Source: Vagococcus teuberi (GTDB lineage Bacteria > Bacillota > Bacilli > Lactobacillales > Vagococcaceae). From it: a stretch of 64,000 nt of DNA. The notes below the pieces were generated by a model. The model worked only from the letters and a program-made list of their open reading frames with translations, had not been told where the DNA came from and searched no databases. Of the stretch, positions 17,601 through 26,359 are shown piece by piece. The stretch is from assembly GCF_001870205.1 (NCBI RefSeq), contig NZ_CP017267.1, positions 2,034,501-2,098,500 on the forward strand. Reading direction: 5' to 3'. Numbering within the stretch: position 1 is the first letter of the stretch; each line of letters opens with the position of its first letter. Made by a program: the position numbers and the translations under genes.

Positions 17601-19232
17601 TTGATTGTTATTGTCATCCCACATCTTAGCGACTGAAACGCTCGTTTTTCCTGGAGTATAAGAATTTGTAATCGTTGTGCCATTCACTTCAGTTGAATAG
17701 TCAGGAACGGTATCTTCTGCAATGCTATAAACTATTTTCTTTCCATTCGCATATACAGGTAAATTTGTAAATTCATAAGTCCAATGACCTTCTGAATTAG
17801 GTGTTACAATTTTTTCATCTATTTCCTCACCATCTGCTAATAAATTAACAGTCACTGAATTAGGACGCTTATTATCCTGATTATTCTGATCATCCCAAAC
17901 TTTTTCACCAGATATTTTAGTCACTTCTGGACTATAAGAATTCGTAATAGTAGTAGATAATTGATCTTTATCTGTTGTGATAGATGAACTATAAGGCTCT
18001 ATTTCTCCTAACTCTTTCACACTATACTCGATTTTTTTCCCATTCGTAATAGCATCTAAATCATTCCATGTATATTGCCAATTGTTGTTAGCATTTAATG
18101 TTATGGGATCTCCCAGTTTTTGATTATTAGCATATAACTGGACAGTTATCTCTTTTGGTCTTTTACCATCTTGATTATTCTGATCATCCCATTTTTTGTA
18201 GACAGAATAATGTGTTTTATCGTTGATTTCAATTGATTTTTCAGTCAATAGTACTTTACTAAATTTATACCCACCCAATACTGGTTGTTTATTATTTTTA
18301 TTGTCATAATGAGTAGTAAATGCTTTATCTGAAGTAACTGTTGCACTTGCTGATACTATAAGTTTTGATTGTGATTCTTGCAAAAGCTTTTTAGGTACTT
18401 GTATATATATTTTATTATTTGATTGCGGTGTAATAGTAACGTCCTTAGTAACATCACGTTTTTGACTCTTATCTTCTATTGACACTGCATACTTGATATC
18501 TTTAACATCGAACGATTCGGTTGATCCTGAATTTACAATAGTAGTTGAAAAAATATAAGTATCATCATCTTCACTTTCTTTAGATAATTCTGTCGCTTCA
18601 TATTTAATATTATTAATAACATTTAACGCATCGGTATACGTCGGATTATAAAAATTTTTATTTTTATTTGCTTCGTTAATTAATGCAATAACCTCGGGAT
18701 TATTTTTAATTACATTACGACTCATCGAAAATTGTGTAGGATTAGTAAAATGCCAAATTGCTAATTGTGTATAGACATACTTATTGTAAAAATTAGCCTT
18801 ATTAAAGCTATCTATAGGACTGTTTCCACCACTTTTATTGGGTGTGTTTTTATTCCATTTAAGGTTTTCAATATTATTATAAAAATTTGACGATAACCAA
18901 TTAATTTCTGGTTTTAATTGTTTACTAGGTTCTAACGTATTTAATTCTCCATCAGTTGGATTATATTTGCGTTCGTCTAAACAAAAGTACATATTATTTT
19001 CCTTATCTCCAATAATAGAAATATTAAAAACATCATTAGCACTGTTCAATTTAACAATATCTTCCTTAATTTCATATCCATAGACTAGGGGAACACGATC
19101 ATCAATATTTTTATTTTGCTCAGGTAACATCCCCGTGATTTCTGAATTCGATGATGCCCATACCAAATCAGTTTTAATAACTAGACAAATAGAAAAACAA
19201 ATTAGCATCATAATAATATATATTTTTTTCAA
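14685..19232 (-). CDS. LPXTG-anchored adhesin with thioester domain and twelve Cna-B repeats
   Basis: A 1515-residue surface protein. It has a signal peptide (residues 1-27) and an N-terminal thioester domain, with Cys84 in MYFCLDE and Gln156 in VYTQLAIWHF forming the probable internal thioester that binds host ligands covalently. A spacer region follows. Then come twelve Cna-B domains beginning near residue 340, each opening with a W-(D/N)-D-x-N-N-x-D-x-x-R-P block; most of these probably carry isopeptide bonds. The C-terminus has sorting signal LPSTG, a hydrophobic helix and RRKH. The last repeats are almost identical at DNA level with a 561-bp period. The start is TTG at 19232 with AAAGGAG upstream. 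Its stop lies 29 bases from the IS remnants, and no terminator of its own is visible. Confidence 0.93.
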   Translation of the reverse strand: MKKIYIIMMLICFSICLVIKTDLVWASSNSEITGMLPEQNKNIDDRVPLVYGYEIKEDIVKLNSANDVFNISIIGDKENNMYFCLDERKYNPTDGELNTLEPSKQLKPEINWLSSNFYNNIENLKWNKNTPNKSGGNSPIDSFNKANFYNKYVYTQLAIWHFTNPTQFSMSRNVIKNNPEVIALINEANKNKNFYNPTYTDALNVINNIKYEATELSKESEDDDTYIFSTTIVNSGSTESFDVKDIKYAVSIEDKSQKRDVTKDVTITPQSNNKIYIQVPKKLLQESQSKLIVSASATVTSDKAFTTHYDNKNNKQPVLGGYKFSKVLLTEKSIEINDKTHYSVYKKWDDQNNQDGKRPKEITVQLYANNQKLGDPITLNANNNWQYTWNDLDAITNGKKIEYSVKELGEIEPYSSSITTDKDQLSTTITNSYSPEVTKISGEKVWDDQNNQDNKRPNSVTVNLLADGEEIDEKIVTPNSEGHWTYEFTNLPVYANGKKIVYSIAEDTVPDYSTEVNGTTITNSYTPGKTSVSVAKMWDDNNNQDNIRPSSIEVQLYKQTEKGKVAIGSVVLLDEKNNWSTTWSDLPLMDSGEKIKYTVEEVNGSKNIPGYTTTIDDDDHGNIIITNKHDVELTKIQGEKTWNDGNNQDGIRPDKITISLYANGVKTAQKIVTASDNWLYEFNDLPVYSQGEKINYTVQETPVEGYETKSDGVNITNTHTPETTTVTGSKSWHDQDNQDGIRPNKITAILYANGEEVDRQIVTEETNWVYTFTDLPKNSNGKEIEYTIKEIPVPGYDLTVNDINLLNTHAVDKTKISGTKTWDDDNNNDGKRPKSIIVYLYADGERIKQQEVTPDKSGVWSYEFDNLDKYKNGQEIKYTIQEEPIPHYETTINGTNLVNHYTSEVTDIKGIKTWNDANDNDGKRPKSITVYLIANGKPEAEKIVDETTNWEYSFTGLPVYKDGKKITYTVIEEPVHGYETSIDGYNITNTYLLEKTSVTVSKHWNDSNNQDGIRPQDISVQLYADGEESGKPVTLNEGNKWQYTWKELNKKKNGKTIEYTVKETNVPKGYNSTIANNDNGNIIITNSHEPEKTEVSGKKTWDDANNQDGKRPESIKVNLLANGSQVDSKTVTEKDNWAYTFSHLDKYKNGEPIVYTVSEDSVPDYTVSMKDNNITNSYTPGKTSVTVSKHWNDANNQDGIRPQDISVQLYADGKESGKPVTLNKGNKWQYTWKELDEKKNGKTIEYTVKETNVPKGYNSTITNNDNGNIIITNSHEPEKTEVSGKKTWDDANNQDGKRPESIKVNLLANGVKVDSKTVTEKDNWAYTFSHLDKYENGEPIVYTVSEDRVSDYTVSMKDNNITNSYTPGKTSVTVSKHWNDANNQDGIRPQDISVQLYADGKESGKPVTLNEGNKWQYTWKELDEKKNGKTIEYTVKEINVPKGYTATVTDDGKGHLTLTNSHNVSKVPGTSGSGTTNNNKSNLPSTGEGHSMSPIFYGAGILLMSMGAFYIRRKH
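14840..16250 (-). repeat. Tandem 561-bp repeats within the adhesin gene
   Basis: Two complete and one partial unit of 561 bp (187 codons, two Cna-B domains) are nearly identical; for example the same block begins at 15400 and 15961. This is the usual substrate for slippage or recombination that changes adhesin length. Confidence 0.9.
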
Positions 19233-19495
19233 TTTTTTCTCCTTTAATATATTTAGTTAAATTCTTATTTTAGTTTAAATTATAACTTAAAAGTCAATTT
19301 ATAACAACTTTTTTAATATAATGTTAATAATCTTTGTTAATAGACAGTGATAATGCCCTAAGTAGGTCAAAAAACAAAAAACATTTGCGATACACTCAAA
19401 CTGTATTTCCAACCAAAGGAAACAAGAAGAGTGATCACAAATGATTTTGTTTAGTTATTTTACTTAATTTTACAGTCAGTTTAATTTGTTTATAT

Positions 19496-20266
19496 TTAAT
19501 TCAAATTTTTTTCGATAGTATTTTTTGCCTCTAACATTTTATCAATCACAAAATTTCTAAATTCTTCATTTACTCTAAATTTTGGCATACTAACACTAAA
19601 TGCTCCTTCAACCCGTCCTTGTTTAGTCATTATAGGCATAGCAATACAATAACAATCTTCTTCCATTTCCTCATCATCATAGGCAATATTTGTTTCTTTT
19701 ATCTTCTGTAATTCTTTCTTCATCAAAAATTTGTTAGTAATAGTATTTTCTGTATAAGCTTGTAGCGGAACTGTTTTAAAGTAGTGCTCTAATTCTTCAT
19801 CATTATATGCCGATAAAAACACTTTTCCCATTCCTGTCGAATAAAGAGGTTTTCTTGCTCCAACCTTAGATGACATATAAATCGACTTTTCCTTAGGTTC
19901 TAGTTTATCTATATAGATCAGTTCATTATTATTAGACATCCCTAAATGTATTGTTTCATCTACTTCTAACTGAAGTTTTTCTAAACTGGGCTCAGCTATG
20001 TTTTTTAACATCGAATTACTTGAATATACTTGACTATATTTTACTATGCTAGGACCTAGATAATATGTTTTACTTTTTTCATTTCGTGTTACATATCCAA
20101 TAAGTATTAATGTATCCAATATTTTTAACGCGGTAGATGTTGTCAGGCCTGATAAGTCTGCAACCTGTTTTAGTGTAATATCGCCTGTTGTTTCTGCTAA
20201 GCAATCTAGTATTTTAGCCGCTTTAATCAATACTGTTCCATATGGTTTCAATTGATTGTCTTTCAC
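19496..20266 (-). CDS. IclR-family transcriptional regulator
   Basis: A 256-residue regulator with an N-terminal winged helix-turn-helix (LKQVADLSGLTTSTALKILD, residues about 32-51) and a C-terminal IclR effector domain containing the typical GMGKVFLSAY and the acidic EEDCYCIAMPI block. The start is GTG at 20266 with GAGGTG upstream. It lies 96 bases downstream of the proline iminopeptidase gene on the same strand and may be transcribed with it. IclR proteins usually sense small organic acids; the ligand here is unknown. Confidence 0.9.
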   Translation of the reverse strand: MKDNQLKPYGTVLIKAAKILDCLAETTGDITLKQVADLSGLTTSTALKILDTLILIGYVTRNEKSKTYYLGPSIVKYSQVYSSNSMLKNIAEPSLEKLQLEVDETIHLGMSNNNELIYIDKLEPKEKSIYMSSKVGARKPLYSTGMGKVFLSAYNDEELEHYFKTVPLQAYTENTITNKFLMKKELQKIKETNIAYDDEEMEEDCYCIAMPIMTKQGRVEGAFSVSMPKFRVNEEFRNFVIDKMLEAKNTIEKNLN

Positions 20267-20362
20267 GCTTTCACCTCATTATTTCTTAATAAGAAACGTA
20301 ATATTCTTATTAGGAAATTCTACCATAGATTAATAAAAATAGGTAGTATCCTCTTAACCTGC

Positions 20363-21235
20363 TCACTTTTCAAGCCAACTAGCTAATATATTAATGTATT
20401 TATCTCGTTCTTCTACAAACGGCATATGTCGACTGTGTTGAAATAACTCCCAGGTTGCGTTTGGAATTTCATCATACATTGTCTTGGCAATCACAGGGGT
20501 ACACAAGTCATCAGCCCCACTAATAATCAAGGCTGGTACCTTAATTTGATGCAACTGAGCGGTATAATCAAATGTTTTTAATGTTCCCATAGGAAAGAAT
20601 TCATTTGGTCCCCACGCATACAGATAAGCTTGCTCTCCTCTGGTTTTTTGACGTCTAAGAGGTTCCGGAGATATTTTAGTTGGCATATCACCTGCATGTC
20701 GTTGCATAAATAGATCATTTGCTTTTAAATACTCTAGTTTTGAGAAATCATTGTTTGCTTCAGCATATGCTATAGCCTCTTGCTCTTTTTCATCCATTAA
20801 TTTGATTAAACGATGTTGCTCTTGTTTCCATAATTCCGCAGACGATAAGGTACTCGATAAAATAATACTGTCTACACCACTAGGTTCTTTGTCACACATA
20901 TATTTAATAAGCAACATCCCTCCCCATGACTGCCCAAGGATATGAACTCTTTCTAGACCTAAATATTCTCTTAATGTAATCAACTCATCTAGCCATGTTT
21001 TAGCTGTCCACAACTCTGGTTTATTAGGAATAGATGACAAACCACAACCTAATTGGTCGTACATGATTAGTTGTCGCCCATCATCTGCCAGTTCATCTAA
21101 TAATTCAAAATAATTATGTGTCGACCCTGGTCCTCCATGTAACAATAATAAAGGGTTTTTTTCAGATGCTTCTCCGACAATTCGATAATATGTTTGATAC
21201 TCTAAAAATGGCATGTATCCTTCTGTAACCTTCAT
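20363..21235 (-). CDS. Proline iminopeptidase (alpha/beta hydrolase, family S33)
   Basis: A 290-residue cytoplasmic hydrolase that removes N-terminal proline from peptides. The oxyanion-hole motif HGGPG is at residues 33-37 and the nucleophile elbow GQSWGG has Ser103. The catalytic Asp is in ISGADDLCTP and the His in QHSRHMPFVE. HGGPG together with GQSWGG is characteristic of proline iminopeptidases in lactic acid bacteria. The start has AGGAGAG upstream. The neighbouring IclR gene may regulate it. Confidence 0.9.
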   Translation of the reverse strand: MKVTEGYMPFLEYQTYYRIVGEASEKNPLLLLHGGPGSTHNYFELLDELADDGRQLIMYDQLGCGLSSIPNKPELWTAKTWLDELITLREYLGLERVHILGQSWGGMLLIKYMCDKEPSGVDSIILSSTLSSAELWKQEQHRLIKLMDEKEQEAIAYAEANNDFSKLEYLKANDLFMQRHAGDMPTKISPEPLRRQKTRGEQAYLYAWGPNEFFPMGTLKTFDYTAQLHQIKVPALIISGADDLCTPVIAKTMYDEIPNATWELFQHSRHMPFVEERDKYINILASWLEK

Positions 21236-21386
21236 TTTCTCTCCTACTTTCTCATGACTATTTATAAAGTATCATATCATTTACACACAACGAAACCTAC
21301 CTCTTAATTTTAAAAGGTAGGTTCATATTTATTTTCTGATGAAAATTATTCTAGATAAGTGATTAAAAAATACAACGTCTTTTTTA

Positions 21387-22439
21387 TTAATCCAATCTCT
21401 TATAATAATAAATAAAAAACTCGCCCACAAAATATACGATCAGTGAATACAATAGTTGGAATAGAATCATATAGATATTTTCTGAATAAAAATCATAAAT
21501 ACTTTGCCCCAAACGACTGACAAGTGACGGAGTAAAAATAAGAATAAAACGATAGATAAGCGACGTGATGGGTTTCTTTTCTGGCAAGCGTATTGTGAGT
21601 TTGATTATTTTCCCTCCTACAGTTGTCCCTTTCATCATAAAAGGCAGAACTACCATGAAAAGAAAACTTATCACTAATTTTATTGAATACATGTCACTTT
21701 CTCGAAAAATAAACGTTGATAACAGCGAGCCAATCATTTGAGAAACAGCCAATGTTAGGAGGACTTCAACTAGTTGAGACCCATATGATGCAATATGATC
21801 GGATGTGTAACTATCATCTTGTTTATGTAGTTGATCTCGACTCGGAACAAAGAATAATAATATTGGCGCAACAAAAAAGCCAATCATTCCTCCTAAAGTA
21901 TTCATCATCAAATCATCCACATCAAATAAACGATATGGGTACTCATAGTATCCAAATAAAGCCGTTAACTGTGATACCTCAAAAAATAGTGTCGTACTAA
22001 ATATAATTGGTAATGCGATGTACCATTTTTTCGCTTTCTTAAAAAAGAAACGTAAATATACCCCTAAAGGCAATAGTAACATGATATTAAATAACACTTG
22101 TAAAAAAGTAAAAGACTTCACTAACTTGATATATGTCCTAGGATTGTTTGCTTCAAATCCAGGTATGGTTGTAAAATCCTTTAAAAAATTAAATGGTTTT
22201 AACTGAATATATACATGATGCTTAAATTCTATATCGTGTCGATTTTTAGGTAGCGGTAAGCTTACTAGAAAAAAAGCGGTCAAACAATAATAGATAAAAC
22301 TAAAAAATACTAGGTTACGCCAAAAGTTAAAATAACCATATTTTCGGTATTGATAAATCGTCCACGGAGCAGTCCCAATAAATGATATTACAGCAAAACA
22401 GATAATTGCCGTTGATAAGGGAACAGCGTATGATGGCAT
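21387..22439 (-). CDS. VanZ-like / RDD-domain membrane protein
   Basis: A 350-residue integral membrane protein. The N-terminal half is VanZ-like, with several hydrophobic helices and the typical segments NIMLLLPLGVYLRF and the charged FDVDDLMMNTLGGMIGF. The C-terminal half is an RDD domain with three or so helices (the motif TTVGGKIIKLTI). VanZ proteins give low-level teicoplanin tolerance in some enterococci, but most chromosomal homologues have no proven role. The start has AGAAGGGAA upstream. Confidence 0.85.
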   Translation of the reverse strand: MPSYAVPLSTAIICFAVISFIGTAPWTIYQYRKYGYFNFWRNLVFFSFIYYCLTAFFLVSLPLPKNRHDIEFKHHVYIQLKPFNFLKDFTTIPGFEANNPRTYIKLVKSFTFLQVLFNIMLLLPLGVYLRFFFKKAKKWYIALPIIFSTTLFFEVSQLTALFGYYEYPYRLFDVDDLMMNTLGGMIGFFVAPILLFFVPSRDQLHKQDDSYTSDHIASYGSQLVEVLLTLAVSQMIGSLLSTFIFRESDMYSIKLVISFLFMVVLPFMMKGTTVGGKIIKLTIRLPEKKPITSLIYRFILIFTPSLVSRLGQSIYDFYSENIYMILFQLLYSLIVYFVGEFFIYYYKRLD

Positions 22440-22475
22440 AATATTCCCTTCTTTCTAAAATTATAAATTTTTCTT

Positions 22476-22796
22476 TTACCTTCCATTAATCACTTTATAT
22501 AAATCAACCATTTCTTTGGCTAAATCAGTAAAGGATATACTCGTCATCAAATGGTCTTGACTATGCACAGTAAGAAGTGTTACTTCTATTGGATCTCCTT
22601 GAGCTTCTTTAGTTAGCATCTCTGTTTGAGATTGATGCGCCTTTATCAAAGATTCTTTCGCCTCATTTAAACTTACTTCTGCTGCAGCAAAATCGTTTGT
22701 CTTTGCTGCCTGAATTGCTTCCATCGCATAACTTTTAGCATCTCCACTATGCATAATGAGTCCCATAATCATTTGCAGGTTTTTCTCATCCATCAC
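22476..22796 (-). CDS. PTS lactose/cellobiose-family EIIA component (orphan)
   Basis: A 106-residue EIIA of the Lac family, which passes phosphate from HPr to a cognate EIIB. The phosphorylated histidine is H78 in LTVHSQDHLM, and the whole protein has the three-helix heptad pattern of this family. No EIIB or EIIC of the same family is nearby, so it must serve an enzyme II encoded elsewhere or act in regulation. It lies 36 bases upstream of the VanZ gene on the same strand. The start has AAGGATGGGTG upstream. Confidence 0.9.
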   Translation of the reverse strand: MMDEKNLQMIMGLIMHSGDAKSYAMEAIQAAKTNDFAAAEVSLNEAKESLIKAHQSQTEMLTKEAQGDPIEVTLLTVHSQDHLMTSISFTDLAKEMVDLYKVINGR

Positions 22797-22958
22797 ACAT
22801 CACCCATCCTTATGTCTATAGTCATCTATCGCTTAAAAAAGATATACATAACGCTGACCTAATTTTAGTTCACTTTCTTAGGATTTGTCAATAAAATAAA
22901 AGGTCAATAAATCGGTCTCCTTAACCTTTTAAACGGTCGTTAGACAGTTATTTTTTTT

Positions 22959-23025
22959 GCTCTATAATCTAAAGGACTGATGAATCAAAATTCGATTCAT
23001 CAGCCCTTTTTAGTTTATTTTATTT
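22959..23025 (+). mobile_element. Left-end fragment of an IS-B type ISL3 element
   Basis: GCTCTATAATCTAAAGGACTG and the following 45 bases match the left end of the element whose copy ends at 48851, read on the other strand. It contains GGACTGATGAATC paired with GATTCATCAGCCC, followed by TTTTT. It directly abuts the 3' end of the IS30 relic. Confidence 0.75.
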
Positions 23026-23031
23026 CATTTG

Positions 23032-23992
23032 TTAAATTAAGCTAGACAAAATATCATTGTCTACATAACTCAAAAATACTTCCAATGGTGTTTTATAATT
23101 TAATGATTTTTTAGGAATATTATTTCTTTTAGATGCGATAGATTAGATAAAAGATTCCTCAACTTTGTTGAAATCCATTTTTTTAAGTAAGCCATCTTTA
23201 CGTAATCACCCATTAGAGTATTCATTTAAACCACGTTGTGAGGGGTTCCTAGATCGGCAAAATAACTATCAATATCATTTAGATTGCTGATTGATTTCCA
23301 ATTAGAAAATTCTTTACCACAATCGAATGTGATTGATTGAAATAGATGGTATAGAAATTTCTTAAACCAATTATTTGAACTATTTTCGATATCTATATCT
23401 ATTGCTCGTCTGTCTATTGGTTTTAATGTAATAATCACTTTTGATAGTCTTTCAACGAGTGTGATAACAGCAATTTTATGATCTTTCCCAACAATTTTGC
23501 TGCCTTCAAGGTAACTAAATGCATTATTAAAGAGTTGATAGTTCTTATTACGTTGATGAAAGTTTCTTTTAAAAGCTTGTTTTCCTCTTTTTTCTTTATG
23601 CTCATTTGGCTCTCATTGGTAAAGAAGAGACATCAAAATCGTCTCTTTAAAATAAACGATAAAGAGTGCGAGCAGAACAAAAACTAGAAAACTCAGCACG
23701 TCCAACAATCACATCAGAGGCCAACCTTGCACCACTTTCTTTTGGATATATTCTTTTTCGTTATCAGGTAAACAGGTAGACCGTCTATCGCAATTTTTTT
23801 ATTTGTTTGGTATCGTTGATAATAATCAAGAATAGATAACCCATTGTTTAATGCGTTATAAATATTGTAAATAGTCTATCCAGATTGTTTCAATTATTTA
23901 GCAGCAAATATTACTTTCTTATTTTGATAGTAATATGATTCTATTAAAGCGAGTACATCTGTAGTAAGATGTGTAAGCGCTAGTGTCTTCAT
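23032..23992 (-). pseudogene. IS30-family transposase, decayed
   Basis: The minus strand begins MKTLALTHLTTDVLALIESY, a typical IS30-type helix-turn-helix start. It soon meets stops and frame changes (after IFAAK and after KQSG). Later pieces are recognisable: NGLSILDYYQRYQ, then a cleaner block with VIITLKPIDRRAIDI and TFDCGKEFSNWKS, which holds a catalytic-domain Asp, and finally the C-terminal VFLSYVDNDILSSLI before TAA at 23032. Several stops and missing segments show it is dead. It fills the gap between the PTS EIIA and the BCCT transporter. Confidence 0.85.
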
Positions 23993-24007
23993 CTTTTTAA
24001 TGATGTC

Positions 24008-25522
24008 TTACTCTGAGATTCGATAATCCTTTGATATAGTTTTAAAGAACTGAACCATCATAAGAATAATAATAAAGATAAATGGAAACGAAGATAGCAC
24101 TGATACAGCCTGTAATGTTTCAAGACCACCAGCATACAATAAGATAATCGCTATAGAAGACTGAACTATCCCCCACGATACTTTAACTCGTTTTGTTGGA
24201 ACTAGCTCTCCTTCTGAACTGAACATTCCTAGAACATATGTTGCTGAATCAGCTGAAGTTATAAAGAATGATGATACTAATAACATTGCTAAACCAGTTA
24301 AAAGTTTTCCAAAACTACCATAATTTTCTAACATGGAAAACAGACCAATTTCAACACCTTTTTCTTGTATAACACTAAAAATCTCAATATTATTAAACAT
24401 TTCTTGCCAAATAGCTGACCCACCAAAAATTGTGAACCATAAAAAAGCAAAAATTGTTGGAATAATTAAAACACCACCTATAAACTCTTTTATTGTTCTA
24501 CCTTTAGAAATGCGTGCGATAAACGTGGATACATAAGGTGACCATGAAATCCACCATGACCAATAAAATAAAGTCCAACTATTTATCCATTCACGGCCAC
24601 TTTCATCAAAAATAGACATATGAAAACTTAATACAGGCAATTCTTGAATGTAATTTCCAACGCTCTGAACGAATAGATCAAGTAAAAACGATGTTGGACC
24701 AATAAATAAAACTGCAAACATTAATAAACAAACAAAGACAACATTAGTATTACTTAGAATTTTCACACCTTTATCTAGCCCTGTCATAGCACTTGTTAAA
24801 TATAGAATAGTTACAATTATGATTACGATAAATTGCACATAAAAAGTATTTGGTATACCTTTAAAAAGATAATTTAATCCACCTGATATTTGTTGAGCAC
24901 CTAATCCAAGTGACGTTGCTACCCCAAAAACTGTAGCAATTATAGCAATTATATTGGTAACTGTAGTGACTTTTGGCCGATGTTTTTCTTTAAACAAGTA
25001 GATAACACTCTCACTTATTAATGCTGGTCGATCATGTCTAAATGTATTATAGGCAATAATTAATCCTAAAAAAGCATAAAGTGACCATGGTTGTAATCCC
25101 CAATGAAAAAACGTATAATTCATGGATAAACGAGCACTTTGAATTAAGTTGTCAGACTCCACGGCAGGCTCATATAAATGCATAATTGGCTCAGATACTC
25201 CCCAAAAAATAAGCCCTATACCCATTCCGGCACTAAAAAGCATAGCAATCCATGATACATAACTAAATTGAGGAATATCGCTTTCTTTTCCTAATTTAAT
25301 ATCTCCATATTTTGAAAACATTAGAAATACACATAAAATTATAAAAGATAGCATCAGTAATGTGTATAACCAGCCAAATTCATTTGATATAAATCTTTGT
25401 GCTACCATAGTTACTTCATTTAATGAAAATTTTCCCAACACAGATTGTGGTGTTACTCCCCATATAGTAAAAAATAAACAAACAACGATTGAAATGATGT
25501 ATACTTTATATTTTTTCAACAT
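24008..25522 (-). CDS. BCCT-family betaine/carnitine/choline transporter
   Basis: A 504-residue secondary transporter with 12 predicted membrane helices. The family signature is clear: FYWSWWISWSPYVSTFIARISKGRT, and upstream GMGIGLIFWGVSEPI. BCCT proteins take up glycine betaine, carnitine or choline, usually for osmoprotection, driven by sodium or protons. The C-terminus is short, without the long osmosensing tail of BetP. The start has TGGAGGAGAAGC upstream. The IS30 relic ends just beyond its stop codon, so its natural terminator may be lost. Confidence 0.92.
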   Translation of the reverse strand: MLKKYKVYIISIVVCLFFTIWGVTPQSVLGKFSLNEVTMVAQRFISNEFGWLYTLLMLSFIILCVFLMFSKYGDIKLGKESDIPQFSYVSWIAMLFSAGMGIGLIFWGVSEPIMHLYEPAVESDNLIQSARLSMNYTFFHWGLQPWSLYAFLGLIIAYNTFRHDRPALISESVIYLFKEKHRPKVTTVTNIIAIIATVFGVATSLGLGAQQISGGLNYLFKGIPNTFYVQFIVIIIVTILYLTSAMTGLDKGVKILSNTNVVFVCLLMFAVLFIGPTSFLLDLFVQSVGNYIQELPVLSFHMSIFDESGREWINSWTLFYWSWWISWSPYVSTFIARISKGRTIKEFIGGVLIIPTIFAFLWFTIFGGSAIWQEMFNNIEIFSVIQEKGVEIGLFSMLENYGSFGKLLTGLAMLLVSSFFITSADSATYVLGMFSSEGELVPTKRVKVSWGIVQSSIAIILLYAGGLETLQAVSVLSSFPFIFIIILMMVQFFKTISKDYRISE

Positions 25523-26008
25523 CCAGCTTCTCCTCCATATAATCTTTCATAAACTTTAATCATAATAATTTCAAGTGCAGTGTATAGACTAATAAAATAG
25601 ATTGTTTAAGCATTAAATTAATTATTTTATGAACACTCCTAACAGTTTTTATAAAGATGGTTTTTTGAAAATTATTATTAAAAAATAGCATAAAAGTTAG
25701 CTTGTAAACCTTTATTAATTAAATGTTACCATATAATATTAACTGAATAAAGACTCTTATTTTTAACTCTTTTGCTATAGCCTAGTACATTAGGTTCTGA
25801 TACAAAGTTAAAAAATGAGACAGACTCAGCCCAATTTTATTTAATGGGCTATGTTGCTTTAAGCAGATTTCAATTTCATCCCACGGGAAAAGTCGAAGAG
25901 GTTAATTTCTCTTCGACTTTCTTTATATAGTACCGAAACAACCTCAATTCCATTAATCATTGTGTGCCTAACTCTAATGCTAGTTTTTTCATTATTATAA
26001 TAGAAAAA
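25523..26008. other. Intergenic region with two hairpins
   Basis: No gene is visible. Two palindromes lie 38 bases apart: AGCCCA/TGGGCT (25828-25850) and a 12-bp stem AAAGTCGAAGAG/CTCTTCGACTTT (25889-25920). The second is followed by CTTTATATAG and could terminate plus-strand transcription. They may be a small dispersed repeat or the end of a lost gene. The 5' part should contain the BCCT promoter, which I cannot place with confidence. Confidence 0.5.
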
Positions 26009-26182
26009 TCACGATAATTTAGGCTGTATAATTTCTTCATCCGCATCAATTGATTGGATATTTTCTGCTGCTTTAAACAAGCCATTAGTTGTCGCAGCTG
26101 TTTGGGCAACTTGATTTCCTCAGTTTGAATTGAAATCTTTCTTCATTTCATTGAGTCGTTCACTAGCAAATGACCTAGACAT
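26009..26182 (-). pseudogene. Fragment of an aminopeptidase C (pepC) gene
   Basis: The minus strand encodes MSRSFASERLNEMKKDFNSN, a TGA, then GNQVAQTAATTNGLFKAAEN and a tail ending LS and stop. The block VAQTAATTNGLFKA parallels IAQTAATTNGIFKA of the intact PepC at 29339-30670, and the position relative to the start also agrees. AAGGAG lies about 50 bases upstream. Only the first 40 or so PepC residues are present, without the catalytic cysteine. It looks like the 5' stub of a second pepC copy. Confidence 0.75.
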
Positions 26183-26359
26183 ATAAAACACGCCATTCCT
26201 AAATTTATCTTTTTATTGGTACACTTATATATCACTCCTTTTGTATGTATATCTCGCGTTATTTTTGTGAATCTCTTACAACTTTTTTATGGTGAGTTAA
26301 CTAAATTTTTGTACAAAATAATAACTGTTTACCTAAAAAGATAAACAGTTATTCCGTTA

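Noticed and set aside
21290-21325. Hairpin between the VanZ-like gene and the iminopeptidase gene as a terminator
   Set aside because: The stem ACCTACCT/AAGGTAGGT is real, but no T-run follows on the minus strand, so I did not list it as a terminator.
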